Below, piece by piece: positions 27,771-37,246 of a stretch of DNA of 64,000 bases. Origin of the DNA: Massilia aurea (lineage in GTDB: Bacteria > Pseudomonadota > Gammaproteobacteria > Burkholderiales > Burkholderiaceae_D); contig NZ_JACHBX010000002.1 of assembly GCF_014200505.1 (NCBI RefSeq), positions 62,001-126,000 on the forward strand, in the 5' to 3' direction. The first letter of the stretch is position 1. Every line of letters begins with the position of its first letter. The notes under the pieces were generated by a model, which saw only the letters and a program-made list of their open reading frames with translations, had not been told where the DNA came from and searched no databases. The position numbers were made by a program, and so were the translations under genes.

Positions 27771-27787
27771 ATGAACCGAATCTTAAG
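27771..27787 (-). promoter_or_regulatory. QseB/PmrA-type box upstream of the response-regulator gene
   Basis: On the minus strand CTTAAGATTCGGTTCAT: first half-site CTTAAG identical to that at 25691-25707, second half (GTTCAT) weaker, same 11-bp spacing. It lies 54 bp before the ATG at 27717. Autoregulation is inferred. Confidence 0.5.
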
Positions 27788-27872
27788 ACATTGGCGCCGC
27801 GGATGAGAATCCGTGAGTTTTGAATGATGTCGATGCCGTAGACTGGCAATTTTCCACATTCGACTTCAAGCC

Positions 27873-28265
27873 ATGACATTCCGACTTGCATTGACTCGCC
27901 TTGCTACGCCGGCAGCCTCGCTGATAACGTGCCTCGGCATGCTGACAACTGGCTCAGCGCTGGCTGCTGAGACGAATTTTTGTACATCGATGTGCGAATC
28001 GACGCAGCGCGAATGCCGCGTCGAGGCCAGCTCGGGTGGTAAGGAACGCTTCGTGCCACCGCCGGAGACCGCTGCCCGTAATCCGCTGGCGCGAACGGCC
28101 GAGGGCACAGTGCCCGGGCAAGGTGCCCGCGCCCTGCAGGCTGCAGGCGACACGCATCGCCGGCTCGACCGCGCTGGCGCCTGTGACAAGACGTACCAGC
28201 AGTGCACGCGCAGCTGCCTCGTCCAGACTGAAACGAAACAGCAGGCAGCACCGGCGCAGCGCTGA
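27873..28265 (+). CDS. Exported six-cysteine protein of unknown function
   Basis: A 130-residue protein with a signal peptide (cut near SALAAE, about 32). The mature part has six Cys in two mirrored groups: C-x3-C-x6-C near the N terminus (CTSMCESTQREC, 37-48) and C-x6-C-x3-C near the C terminus (CDKTYQQCTRSC, about 103-114), joined by a Pro/Ala/Arg-rich linker. This suggests two helices stapled by disulfides in the periplasm. No family recognised. The start lacks a clear ribosome site. Frames on the opposite strand overlap it but have no signal or motif. It diverges from the QseB gene. Confidence 0.6.
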   Translation: MTFRLALTRLATPAASLITCLGMLTTGSALAAETNFCTSMCESTQRECRVEASSGGKERFVPPPETAARNPLARTAEGTVPGQGARALQAAGDTHRRLDRAGACDKTYQQCTRSCLVQTETKQQAAPAQR

Positions 28266-28285
28266 ACCATGAAGAGGCGCTGGCT

Positions 28286-28495
28286 TTACGCTTTCTTCAG
28301 CGCAGACGCCTTGTGCGCCGCCTCGGCCCCGGTCTTGTCGCTGACCACCAGGTATTCCGGATGCTCTTTGGACGCTGCGACATGGTGACTCTTGATGTCG
28401 GTTGGCGCCGTCAATTTCTTCTTGACCTTGCCGGTGACCGTGCCCTGGGATGACTCCCACTCCACCTTGTCGCCGGCCTTGAACGTTGTCGTCAT
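28286..28495 (-). CDS. DUF2945 (hypervirulence-associated TUDOR-like) small protein
   Basis: A 69-residue basic protein opening FKAGDKVEWESSQGTVTGKV and continuing with HHVAASKEHPEYLVVSDKTG, which fits the DUF2945 family with a small SH3/Tudor-like fold. In fungi and bacteria the family has no clear molecular role. An AAGGAG site precedes ATG 28495. It lies downstream of the formaldehyde-dehydrogenase-like gene, separated by a stable hairpin, so read-through expression is possible. Confidence 0.88.
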   Translation of the reverse strand: MTTTFKAGDKVEWESSQGTVTGKVKKKLTAPTDIKSHHVAASKEHPEYLVVSDKTGAEAAHKASALKKA

Positions 28496-28517
28496 GGCCC
28501 TGCTCCTTTCAGCAATG

Positions 28518-28545
28518 ACGTGAACCGGGTTGCCCCGGTTCACGT
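28518..28545 (-). terminator. Hairpin after the zinc dehydrogenase gene
   Basis: Perfect 12-bp stem ACGTGAACCGGG/CCCGGTTCACGT with a TTGC loop, starting 7 bp after the dehydrogenase stop on the minus strand and ending 22 bp before the DUF2945 start. No T-run; it may be a terminator or an RNA-end stabiliser. Confidence 0.6.
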
Positions 28546-28551
28546 TGCAAC

Positions 28552-29691
<1,140 letters not shown>

Positions 29692-29873
29692 TGGGTTCCC
29701 TTCGTGAGGCGTTCGGTGAATAAAACACCTACTTTGGGAGGCGCACGATTGATGCTCTGTTCGCCAGGTCACAGACCGGGCGGCAGCGGCGCATGCGCCT
29801 ACGTGGCATGGCCCATTAGCGCGCCGAGTCGATAACGAGAGGAAATTTGACGGCGAATCAGAACATCAGCGCC

Positions 29874-29910
29874 TAAAAAAACGGCCAGCCCGCAACTGCG
29901 GCTGGCCGTT
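29874..29910 (-). terminator. Rho-independent terminator of the BCCT gene
   Basis: Stem AACGGCCAGCC/GGCTGGCCGTT with a nine-base loop, followed on the minus strand by a run of seven T. It begins 22 bp after the transporter stop. Confidence 0.9.
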
Positions 29911-29931
29911 CGTGTCGTACGAGATGGACGC

Positions 29932-31449
29932 TTACTTTTCGACGATCTGGCGCACGCGGCGACGCAGTTCGCGTTCCTGCTTCTCGTGCGCAGTCCAGTC
30001 TTCGCGCACCCCGCGCCAGAGCGAGATCAGCATCAGGATGATCACCAGCGAAAACGGCACGGCAAACACGATGGTCGCTGTCTGCAGCGCCTTTAGTCCC
30101 CCTGCCAGCAGCAGGCTGATCGCAATACCGGCGATCAGGCCGCCCCACAGCAGCTTGCTGCGGGTCGACGGATTTGGATTGCCGCCGCTGCTCATCATGC
30201 CCAGCACCAGAACGGCCGAATCGCCCGAGGTCACAAAGAACACCAGCACCAGGATCGTGGCCACGCCCGACATCAGCATGCCGAACGGCATCGCGTCGAA
30301 CATCGCGAACAGCGCAGTGGCCGTGTCGGCGCGCACGGCGTCGGCAATCGGGATCTGCTGCCAGATCTGCATGTGCAGCGCGGTGCCGCCAAAGATCGAG
30401 AACCAGATGAACGCCGCCAGCGTCGGCGCCAGCATCGTGCCCAGGATGAATTCACGGATCGTGCGGCCACGCGAGACGCGGGCGATGAACAGGCCCACGA
30501 ACGGCGACCACGAAATCCACCAGGCCCAGTAGAAGATGGTCCAGCTGCCAACCCAGGTGCTGTCGCGGAACGGCGTCGCGCGCAGGCTCATGCGGACGAA
30601 TTCGGTGACGTAGTTGCCCAGCGTGCTGGTCAGCGTGTCGATGATCGCCACGGTCGGGCCAAGGATGAAGACGGCCAGCGCCAGCAGCGCAGCCATGATC
30701 ATGTTGGTGTTCGAAAGGATTTTCACGCCGCGCGTGACGCCGCTGACGGCCGACCCAAGGAACATGACAGTAGCCAGCACGATGATGCCAATCTGCGACG
30801 CCTCGCTCACTTGTACGCCGAACACGGTGTTCAGGCCATTGTTGATCTGCAGCGCGCCCACGCCAAGCGACGCTGCCACGCCAAAGGCGGTCGCGACCAC
30901 GGCCAGTCCGTTGAAGAACCCGCCCATGTGCTTGACGATCGGCCACGGCAGCGCGTCCGTTACGGTGCTGACCAGGGCGACACCGCCGCGCCGGTACTGG
31001 AAGAAGGCAATCGCCAGCGCCACGGCGCTGTACACGGCCCACGGGTGGATACCCCAATGGAAGAAGGTGTAGCGCATGGCAGCGCCCGCCGCTTCCGGCG
31101 TGTTCGACACGGTACCGGGTGGCGCTTCGATGTAGTGCGAGATTGGTTCGGCCACACCAAAGAACACGAGGCCGATGCCCATACCGGCGGCAAACAGCAT
31201 CGAGAACCAGCTGCCCAGCGCGAATTCCGGCTCGTCGTCATCGCCGCCGAGTTTCAGGTTGCCGTAACGGCTGAAGGCCAGGAAGGCAACAAAGACCACC
31301 ATGCCAAGGACGACCCAGAGGTAGAACCAGCCGAAGTTGCGGGTGACGGTGGCAAGCGCGGTCTCGAAGATCGGGCCCATGGTGTCGGGCGAAATGACGC
31401 CCCACAGAACGATGGCGAGGATGAAGCCCGCCGATAATGCTGTCTGCAT
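29932..31449 (-). CDS. BCCT-family betaine/choline/carnitine-type transporter
   Basis: A 505-residue secondary transporter with about 12 hydrophobic helices. The Trp-rich family signature is present as WAWWISWSPFVGLFIARVSR (about 300-320). A Gly-rich first unwound helix (GMGIGLVFFGVAEP) is also typical. The family imports betaine, choline, carnitine or similar compounds with Na+ or H+ for osmoprotection; the exact substrate is not readable. The C-terminal tail is short and charged. GGAG lies 5 bp before the ATG. Single gene with its own terminator. Together with trehalose synthesis elsewhere in the window, it would serve osmotic adaptation. Confidence 0.93.
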   Translation of the reverse strand: MQTALSAGFILAIVLWGVISPDTMGPIFETALATVTRNFGWFYLWVVLGMVVFVAFLAFSRYGNLKLGGDDDEPEFALGSWFSMLFAAGMGIGLVFFGVAEPISHYIEAPPGTVSNTPEAAGAAMRYTFFHWGIHPWAVYSAVALAIAFFQYRRGGVALVSTVTDALPWPIVKHMGGFFNGLAVVATAFGVAASLGVGALQINNGLNTVFGVQVSEASQIGIIVLATVMFLGSAVSGVTRGVKILSNTNMIMAALLALAVFILGPTVAIIDTLTSTLGNYVTEFVRMSLRATPFRDSTWVGSWTIFYWAWWISWSPFVGLFIARVSRGRTIREFILGTMLAPTLAAFIWFSIFGGTALHMQIWQQIPIADAVRADTATALFAMFDAMPFGMLMSGVATILVLVFFVTSGDSAVLVLGMMSSGGNPNPSTRSKLLWGGLIAGIAISLLLAGGLKALQTATIVFAVPFSLVIILMLISLWRGVREDWTAHEKQERELRRRVRQIVEK

Positions 31450-31653
31450 AATTTCTCCAGAGACAGAACGCGCGGGGCGTTGTGATAGTTAAATGACCAC
31501 GCAATTGTAAGTGATTTGTAAATTTGCTGCGGCGCAGCAACTGCATGGCGTGCGCGATCTGTATGCAAAACGCATCATGCCGTCAATTATCTGGACAGGG
31601 ATGTGTAGTTCCGCAATAGTCACGGCCATTACGATATTCACTGGATTTTTTGC

Positions 31654-34600
31654 ATGATCAATGCCCTGCTCCAAAGCGCCGGCCCCGGCCCCGTCCCCGT
31701 CAATCTGACCGGTACCGAACAGAATGACACCATCCATGGCAGCGAACAGCGCGACAACATCGATGGCGGCGAGGGGAACGACACGATCTACGGTTACGGT
31801 GGCAATGACGACCTGCGAGGCGGCGGCGGAAACGACCGCATCGAAGGCGGCGACGGGGATGACCGGATCGAAGACAGCCTCGGCGCCAACCACTTCTTCG
31901 GCGGCAACGGTAACGATACCTTGACCGGTTCCAGCGGCAGCACCTACGCTGGCGGCGCCGGCAACGACTATATCCAGATCAGCTGGTTTACGAACGGCGT
32001 GGCAACCGTTGCCGATGGCGGTGCCGGCAATGACACCATCGCGATCGATGTCTCGAGCTTCATCGCAGGCACCGGCAGTCTGGCCGGTGGTGCCGGCAGC
32101 GATCGCTTCGTCCTGAACCACTTCGGTCCGCTTAATTTCGCGCAAGAGATCGTGATCACCGACTTCACGACGGGCGCAGGCGGCGACCAGATCGACATCC
32201 TCCGGATGTTCAACTTCGAACCGGTCGGCAATCCCTTCGACACAGGCATCCTGCGACTGGTCGCATCCGGCGCCGACACCCTGCTGCAAAAACAGAGCAC
32301 GGGCGATCCTGCGCTCTATCTCACTTTGGTCACCCTGCGGGGCGTCACGCCCGGGCAGGTCGGCGCAGCCAATTTCGTTAATGGCTTCGATCCGCGCGGC
32401 GGCACCGCCGGCATGCTCCTGACCGGTACTGCGGGCAACGACACGCTCAATGGCACGGGGCTCGACGACAAGCTGCTGGGATTGGGCGGCAACGACGCTC
32501 TGTTCGGCGGCGCCGGCAACGACCTGCTCGACGGTGGCGACGGCGATGACACGCTGCACGACGGTGCCGGTGACAATGTCCTGCGCGGCGGCGCAGGCAA
32601 AGACCGGCTCGAGAGCTACTCGGAAGGCACCAACCTGCTCGAGGGGGGCATCGGCAATGATTATCTGTTCGGTGGCAGCGGCGCCGACACCATGCTGGCA
32701 GGCGCCGGCGGCGACTATCTGAACCTGCGCGGCAACGGTGCGCCGGGCCGCATCATCACCGTCGATGGCGGAGATGGCAACGACACCCTGGTGTTCGACG
32801 AGACACGCAACGCCGTGGCGATCCGTGCCAGCGGCGGGGCCGGCGCCGACCTGTTCGAGATCCTGGCAACCGGTACGAACCTGATCATCACCGACTTCGG
32901 CAGCGACGACCGCATCGACCTGAGCCGTGGTCTTCCGTATGGCCTGACGGACAATCCCTTCGGCGCTGCCGGTTATCTGAACGCACGCCAGCAAGGCGCG
33001 GACGTGGCGTTGTACATCGATCTTGACGGTATCGCGGGCAGCACTCATGCGCCCGAGCTGGCGGCCGTCCTGGCCAACGTCTCGCTGGCATCGCTCGGCA
33101 GCACGCAGTTCGTCAACGGCTACCACCCCAATGGCAGCACCCAGGGCAGCGTGCAGACCGGCACTGCTGGAAATGATGTGCTGGTGGGCGACACACAGGA
33201 CGATACGATCGATGGCGGCGATGGCGACGACCAGCTCGACGGGCGCGCCGGCAACGATACCCTGCGCGGTGGCGCGGGCGACGACACGCTGGACGGCAAC
33301 GTTGGCAATGACCTGCTGCAGGGCGGCGCAGGCAAGGACCAGCTGTCCGGCGGCGACGGGGACGATACCCTCGAGGGTGGCGATGGCAACGACGACCTCA
33401 GGGACGCGCAGGGCGCGAACATCCTGCGCGGCGGCGAAGGCGACGACCGGCTGCGTGACGATGGACTCTGGGTGAGCGGCGCCGGATCGCTGCTCGATGG
33501 CGGCGCCGGCGACGACAGGATCGACGTCGAAGGCAGCGCGGTCAGAAAGATCATCGGCGGCGCCGGCAACGATGAGATCACGCTGAGCCACGGCAGCGAA
33601 CCGGCCGACGCGCCCAGCCTGCAGATCGATGGCGGCGAGGGCGACGATACGATGAGGTTCCAGTACCTGGACACGTCGCGCCGGATCGACGTCACGGGCG
33701 GCGGCGGCAGCGACCATTACAGGTTCAACGAATTCAACGATCCGGCCGCAGTAATCACGATCCGTGATTTCCAGACCGGCGCCGGCGGCGATATGTTGGA
33801 CGTTTTTTCCTTCTTTTACTACCGCGCCGACAATCCCTTCGGCATGGGCGGCGCCGCGCGCATGGTTCAGTATGGCAGCCACGTGCTGCTCCAGATCGAT
33901 GCAGACGGCGCGGCCGGTCCGAAGACGTTTGCCACCCAGGTCGTGCTCGAGAACACGACGGTCAGTGCGTTCACGTCCGACAACTTCCATGAGGGCAGCC
34001 ATCCGGACGGCTCGTCGCGCGGCCAGACGGTCGTTGGCAGCCTGCTCGACGATCGCCTCTCCGGTGGCCGGCTCGACGATCTCCTGCGCGGTATGACTGG
34101 CAATGACACCATCGACGGCGGTGCCGGCAACGACGTGCTCGAGGGTGGCGACGGCAACGATTTCTTGCACGGCGGTGAAGGCAACGATGCATTGCGCGGC
34201 GGCGGCGGTAACGACGTCCTGGACGGCAACCAGGGCAACAACCGGTTGTATGGTGACGACGGCAACGACGTGCTCATTGGTGGGGCCGGCGACGACCTGC
34301 TGCATGGCGGCGCCGGGATCGACACCGTCCGTTATACGGCCGGACGCGACAACTACACGATTGCCGGCTCGGCCGCGACCGGCACCTGGACCATCCATGA
34401 ACGGGTAGCAGGCATGAACGACAACCGCGACCAGCTCGAGTCCGTCGAACGTCTGCAATTTACCAACCGCACGCTGGCCCTGGACCTGGACGGCGCAGCC
34501 GGCCAGGCCTACCGCATCTACCGCGCCGCGTTTGACCGCGCGCCCGACGAGCTTGGTCTGGGTTACTGGATCGCAGCGCTTGATCGCGGCGCATCGCTCG

Positions 34601-34869
34601 ACGCCGTCGCCGGCGGGTTTGCCGACTCGCGGGAGTTCCGTGACATGTACGGCGCGGCGCCGAGCAATGCCGCCGTGGTCACCCTGCTCTACCGCAATGT
34701 GCTGGACCGTGCGCCGGACGACGGTGGCTTCGCCTTCTGGCTCGACGTACTCGACTCGGGCCGCGACAACGTGGCAGGCGTATTGGCCTCGTTCAGCGAA
34801 AGCGGTGAAAACGTCGCGGCAGTGGCGGACCTGATCGGCCAGGGCATCGCTTACCAGCCCTGGGAGTGA
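31654..34869 (+). CDS. Large RTX calcium-binding protein with C-terminal DUF4214 domain
   Basis: A 1071-residue acidic, Gly/Asp-rich protein with many GGxGxDxL-type nonapeptides that bind Ca2+ outside the cell. It has three long super-repeats (about 19-255, 258-500, 503-795). Each starts with RTX blocks, passes through an IxDF...GD segment and ends in F(V/H)xGxxPxGxxxG. A fourth RTX block (796-890), an SVERLQF motif (929-935) and a DUF4214 domain (about 950-1070) close it. No N-terminal signal is seen, so type I secretion through the C terminus is expected; no type I transporter lies in the window. The ribosome site is weak. Likely a surface or matrix protein or adhesin; no enzyme domain is visible. 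Confidence 0.92.
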   Translation: MINALLQSAGPGPVPVNLTGTEQNDTIHGSEQRDNIDGGEGNDTIYGYGGNDDLRGGGGNDRIEGGDGDDRIEDSLGANHFFGGNGNDTLTGSSGSTYAGGAGNDYIQISWFTNGVATVADGGAGNDTIAIDVSSFIAGTGSLAGGAGSDRFVLNHFGPLNFAQEIVITDFTTGAGGDQIDILRMFNFEPVGNPFDTGILRLVASGADTLLQKQSTGDPALYLTLVTLRGVTPGQVGAANFVNGFDPRGGTAGMLLTGTAGNDTLNGTGLDDKLLGLGGNDALFGGAGNDLLDGGDGDDTLHDGAGDNVLRGGAGKDRLESYSEGTNLLEGGIGNDYLFGGSGADTMLAGAGGDYLNLRGNGAPGRIITVDGGDGNDTLVFDETRNAVAIRASGGAGADLFEILATGTNLIITDFGSDDRIDLSRGLPYGLTDNPFGAAGYLNARQQGADVALYIDLDGIAGSTHAPELAAVLANVSLASLGSTQFVNGYHPNGSTQGSVQTGTAGNDVLVGDTQDDTIDGGDGDDQLDGRAGNDTLRGGAGDDTLDGNVGNDLLQGGAGKDQLSGGDGDDTLEGGDGNDDLRDAQGANILRGGEGDDRLRDDGLWVSGAGSLLDGGAGDDRIDVEGSAVRKIIGGAGNDEITLSHGSEPADAPSLQIDGGEGDDTMRFQYLDTSRRIDVTGGGGSDHYRFNEFNDPAAVITIRDFQTGAGGDMLDVFSFFYYRADNPFGMGGAARMVQYGSHVLLQIDADGAAGPKTFATQVVLENTTVSAFTSDNFHEGSHPDGSSRGQTVVGSLLDDRLSGGRLDDLLRGMTGNDTIDGGAGNDVLEGGDGNDFLHGGEGNDALRGGGGNDVLDGNQGNNRLYGDDGNDVLIGGAGDDLLHGGAGIDTVRYTAGRDNYTIAGSAATGTWTIHERVAGMNDNRDQLESVERLQFTNRTLALDLDGAAGQAYRIYRAAFDRAPDELGLGYWIAALDRGASLDAVAGGFADSREFRDMYGAAPSNAAVVTLLYRNVLDRAPDDGGFAFWLDVLDSGRDNVAGVLASFSESGENVAAVADLIGQGIAYQPWE

Positions 34870-34958
34870 TGAGACGCAACGGGCGCGGACTGTATTTTCC
34901 AGGCTACACATAGTTCGCCACGGCAGCGGGTTTGGTCGCATAATTCATCAACGCTGTC

Positions 34959-35945
34959 ATGACGATCCGCGATATGCCACCGACCCACGCCGCCCAAGCC
35001 GTCCTTACGCACCGCATGTCACCTGCTGCCGCCTGCGTGGCGCCCCGGGTATCGGTGTCGCGTCTGTCGCGCCTGTATGAAGTCATGGACCTGATGCTCG
35101 ATTCGGTCGGCGACCCGCTGGCCCTGGGCAGCCTGGCCGCATCGGCCAGCTATTCGAGCTACCACTTCGACCGCATCTTCCGTGAACTGACCGGCTTTTC
35201 GGCGGTGGAGTACCAGCGCAAGCGGCGCCTGCGCCGCGCCGCGCACCTCCTGCGCCACGAACCAGACGTGCCGGTCGGGCGCATCGCGCAGGATTGCGGC
35301 TTTCCGTCCAATGCAGCGTTCGCCAAGGCCTTCCGCCAGCAGTTCGGCATGCCGGCCAAATCCTGGCGCGACGGCGGCTGGCGCATCTATATGGATGCCC
35401 AGGTCGGGCGAGAAAGCGATGTCAGTTTCTTTGTCGCCGAGCCGGGCGAACTCACCGCGCTGAACGCCCCTTATTGCGCGCCCGCGCCTGGCAGCGTTGC
35501 CGCGCGCGTCACGCTGCGCCAGTTACCGGCCGTGCAGCTGCGCTACCAGCGCTTCTTTGGCCAGTCCGGCGCGGCGCTGTCGCTGGCCTGCAATGCCTTC
35601 ATCTGCACACAGGAAAGCGCCGGCATGCCACGCGGGGCGCCGTGGTACGGCGTGTTTGACGAAGATCCGGGGTTTACGGGCGAGCGCGAATACTGCTACG
35701 ACTTCGGCTTCGACGCCGGCGTGCTGGCCGACCCGGGCCTGGGGCTGCGCGTGCTGCCGGCCGGGATGGTGGCGATCCTTGAATTTCACGGCGAGTGGCC
35801 GCGCTTTCGGGCGATGTACGAAGACTGGCTCGAACACCAGAGCGTGTGGCGGCTCGATGCGACGCGGCCCCATGTCCAGAAGGTCGCGCGCACCGAAGCT
35901 GGCGGCTGGCAGGGCTGGCTGGCCCTGCCGGTCAAGCGGCGCTAG
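34959..35945 (+). CDS. AraC-family regulator with GyrI-like effector domain
   Basis: A 328-residue protein. The N-terminal two helix-turn-helix units (about 38-135) carry LAASASYSSYHFDRIFRELT and GRIAQDCGFPSNAAFAKAFRQQFG, typical AraC signatures. The C-terminal part (about 175-325) is GyrI-like/BacE-like with VQLRYQRFFGQ and ILEFHGEW; such domains bind small hydrophobic compounds. The order DNA-binding then effector matches Rob/SoxS-like multidrug regulators with GyrI tails (family knowledge). It converges with the permease gene; the two stops share the palindrome CTAG (35942-35945). The target is unknown. Confidence 0.92.
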   Translation: MTIRDMPPTHAAQAVLTHRMSPAAACVAPRVSVSRLSRLYEVMDLMLDSVGDPLALGSLAASASYSSYHFDRIFRELTGFSAVEYQRKRRLRRAAHLLRHEPDVPVGRIAQDCGFPSNAAFAKAFRQQFGMPAKSWRDGGWRIYMDAQVGRESDVSFFVAEPGELTALNAPYCAPAPGSVAARVTLRQLPAVQLRYQRFFGQSGAALSLACNAFICTQESAGMPRGAPWYGVFDEDPGFTGEREYCYDFGFDAGVLADPGLGLRVLPAGMVAILEFHGEWPRFRAMYEDWLEHQSVWRLDATRPHVQKVARTEAGGWQGWLALPVKRR

Positions 35946-37246
35946 TTGTTCTCCACCGCGTTATCAGGCGCCTCGATGCGCATGAAGCGGCTCAGCACCA
36001 GCACCGGCAGCGCCGCTACCAGCACCCACAGAAAGAAATCCCGATAACCGAGCGCCTGCTGGATGTCGCCGCTGATCGTGCGAAACAGCACAAAACCCAG
36101 TTGCATGAAGCCGGTCCCCAGCGCGTAGTGCGCCGCCTGATACGGGCCGCTGGCGACCACCTGCATGATGAACAGGATCACGCCAACGAAGCCGAAGCCA
36201 TAGCCGAACATCTCGAGCCCCAGCGCACTGACGATCAGCGGCATCGAGACGGGCTGCGCGTCGCTCAAGTACCAGAACACCGCATTGGGCAGGTTCATCG
36301 CCAGGATCAGCAGTGGCAATGCGCGCTTGAGGCCCAGCCACGCCGTGAAGTAGCCACCCGCAATGCTGCCGATCAAAAAGGCCGCGGTGCCGACCGTGCC
36401 ATATACCCAGCCCACCTGCGCGGTGGTTAACCCCAGGCCGCCGGCCTCGCGCGCGTCGCGCAGGAACAGCGGGCCGATCGACTGGATCTGCCCCTCCCCG
36501 GCGCGAAACAGGATGATGAACAGGATCGCCAGCCAGATCCCGCGCTTGGCAAAGAACGTCTTGAACACGTCGACCAGCGTGGCCTTGACGTCGCGCGCAT
36601 GACGGATCCGCCCCGCGAGCTTGGGCGTGGCCGGCAGCGCGTGCCAGTGGTACAGGCCCAGCGTCACCATCAGGCAGCCAAGCAGCAGGAACACGACGGT
36701 CCAGGCAGAAGCGATGCCGAAGCGCTCTTCGAGTTCGCCCGCCAGGATCAAGAGACCGCCGAGCGAGAGGAATTTGGCGGCGTTGAAGAAAGCGCCCTGC
36801 CAGCCCGCATACGCCGCCTGCTCGCGCGCCGTCAGGCTGCTGATATAGATGCCGTCGGCGACGATGTCGTGCGTGCTCGAGGCCAGCGACACGATCGCCA
36901 GCAGCGCCAGGCACAGGGCAAACCACATCGGCAGTTGCAGGGCCAGCGCGACCAGGGCCAGGCACGCGCCTCCAAAAATCTGGCAGGTGACAACGGCCAT
37001 GCGCCGGCTCGGGGCCAGTTCCAGGAACGGACTCCACAGCGCCTTGAAGGCCCAGGCCAGGCCAAGCAGGCCCGTCCAGCGGGCGATCTGGTCGTTCGGT
37101 ACGCCCATGCTCTTGAGCATCTGTCCGGCGACCAGCGCCACCGCATAGAACGGCAAGCCCTGCGCCAGGTACAGCGTGGGCACCCACGACAGCGGGTGGC
37201 GCCGTGGCACATGGTGGACCGGGGCAGCGACCAGCGTCTCGTTCAT
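35942..37246 (-). CDS. AmpG-like MFS permease
   Basis: A 434-residue protein with about 12 hydrophobic helices. Features of the AmpG/PAT branch of MFS: LYLAQGLPFYAV in helix 1, the SLASSTHDIVADGIYI block in helix 4, and the central cytoplasmic loop with TLVDVFKTFFAKRG. AmpG imports GlcNAc-anhydro-muropeptides; PAT relatives carry other large substrates. Its ATG overlaps the GH20 stop by 4 bp, so it is coupled to the hexosaminidase. In context it should bring GlcNAc-containing oligomers from periplasm to cytoplasm. The substrate is inferred from neighbours only. Confidence 0.9.
   Translation of the reverse strand: MNETLVAAPVHHVPRRHPLSWVPTLYLAQGLPFYAVALVAGQMLKSMGVPNDQIARWTGLLGLAWAFKALWSPFLELAPSRRMAVVTCQIFGGACLALVALALQLPMWFALCLALLAIVSLASSTHDIVADGIYISSLTAREQAAYAGWQGAFFNAAKFLSLGGLLILAGELEERFGIASAWTVVFLLLGCLMVTLGLYHWHALPATPKLAGRIRHARDVKATLVDVFKTFFAKRGIWLAILFIILFRAGEGQIQSIGPLFLRDAREAGGLGLTTAQVGWVYGTVGTAAFLIGSIAGGYFTAWLGLKRALPLLILAMNLPNAVFWYLSDAQPVSMPLIVSALGLEMFGYGFGFVGVILFIMQVVASGPYQAAHYALGTGFMQLGFVLFRTISGDIQQALGYRDFFLWVLVAALPVLVLSRFMRIEAPDNAVENN

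Noticed and set aside
27866..28270. Minus-strand frames opposite the six-Cys exported protein
   Set aside because: No signal peptide or motif; the plus frame has both a leader and patterned cysteines.
31489..34941. 1150-codon minus-strand frame opposite the RTX gene
   Set aside because: It is the complement of repeated Gly/Asp codons and reads as Val/Ala-rich repeats; RTX motifs on the plus strand explain the openness.
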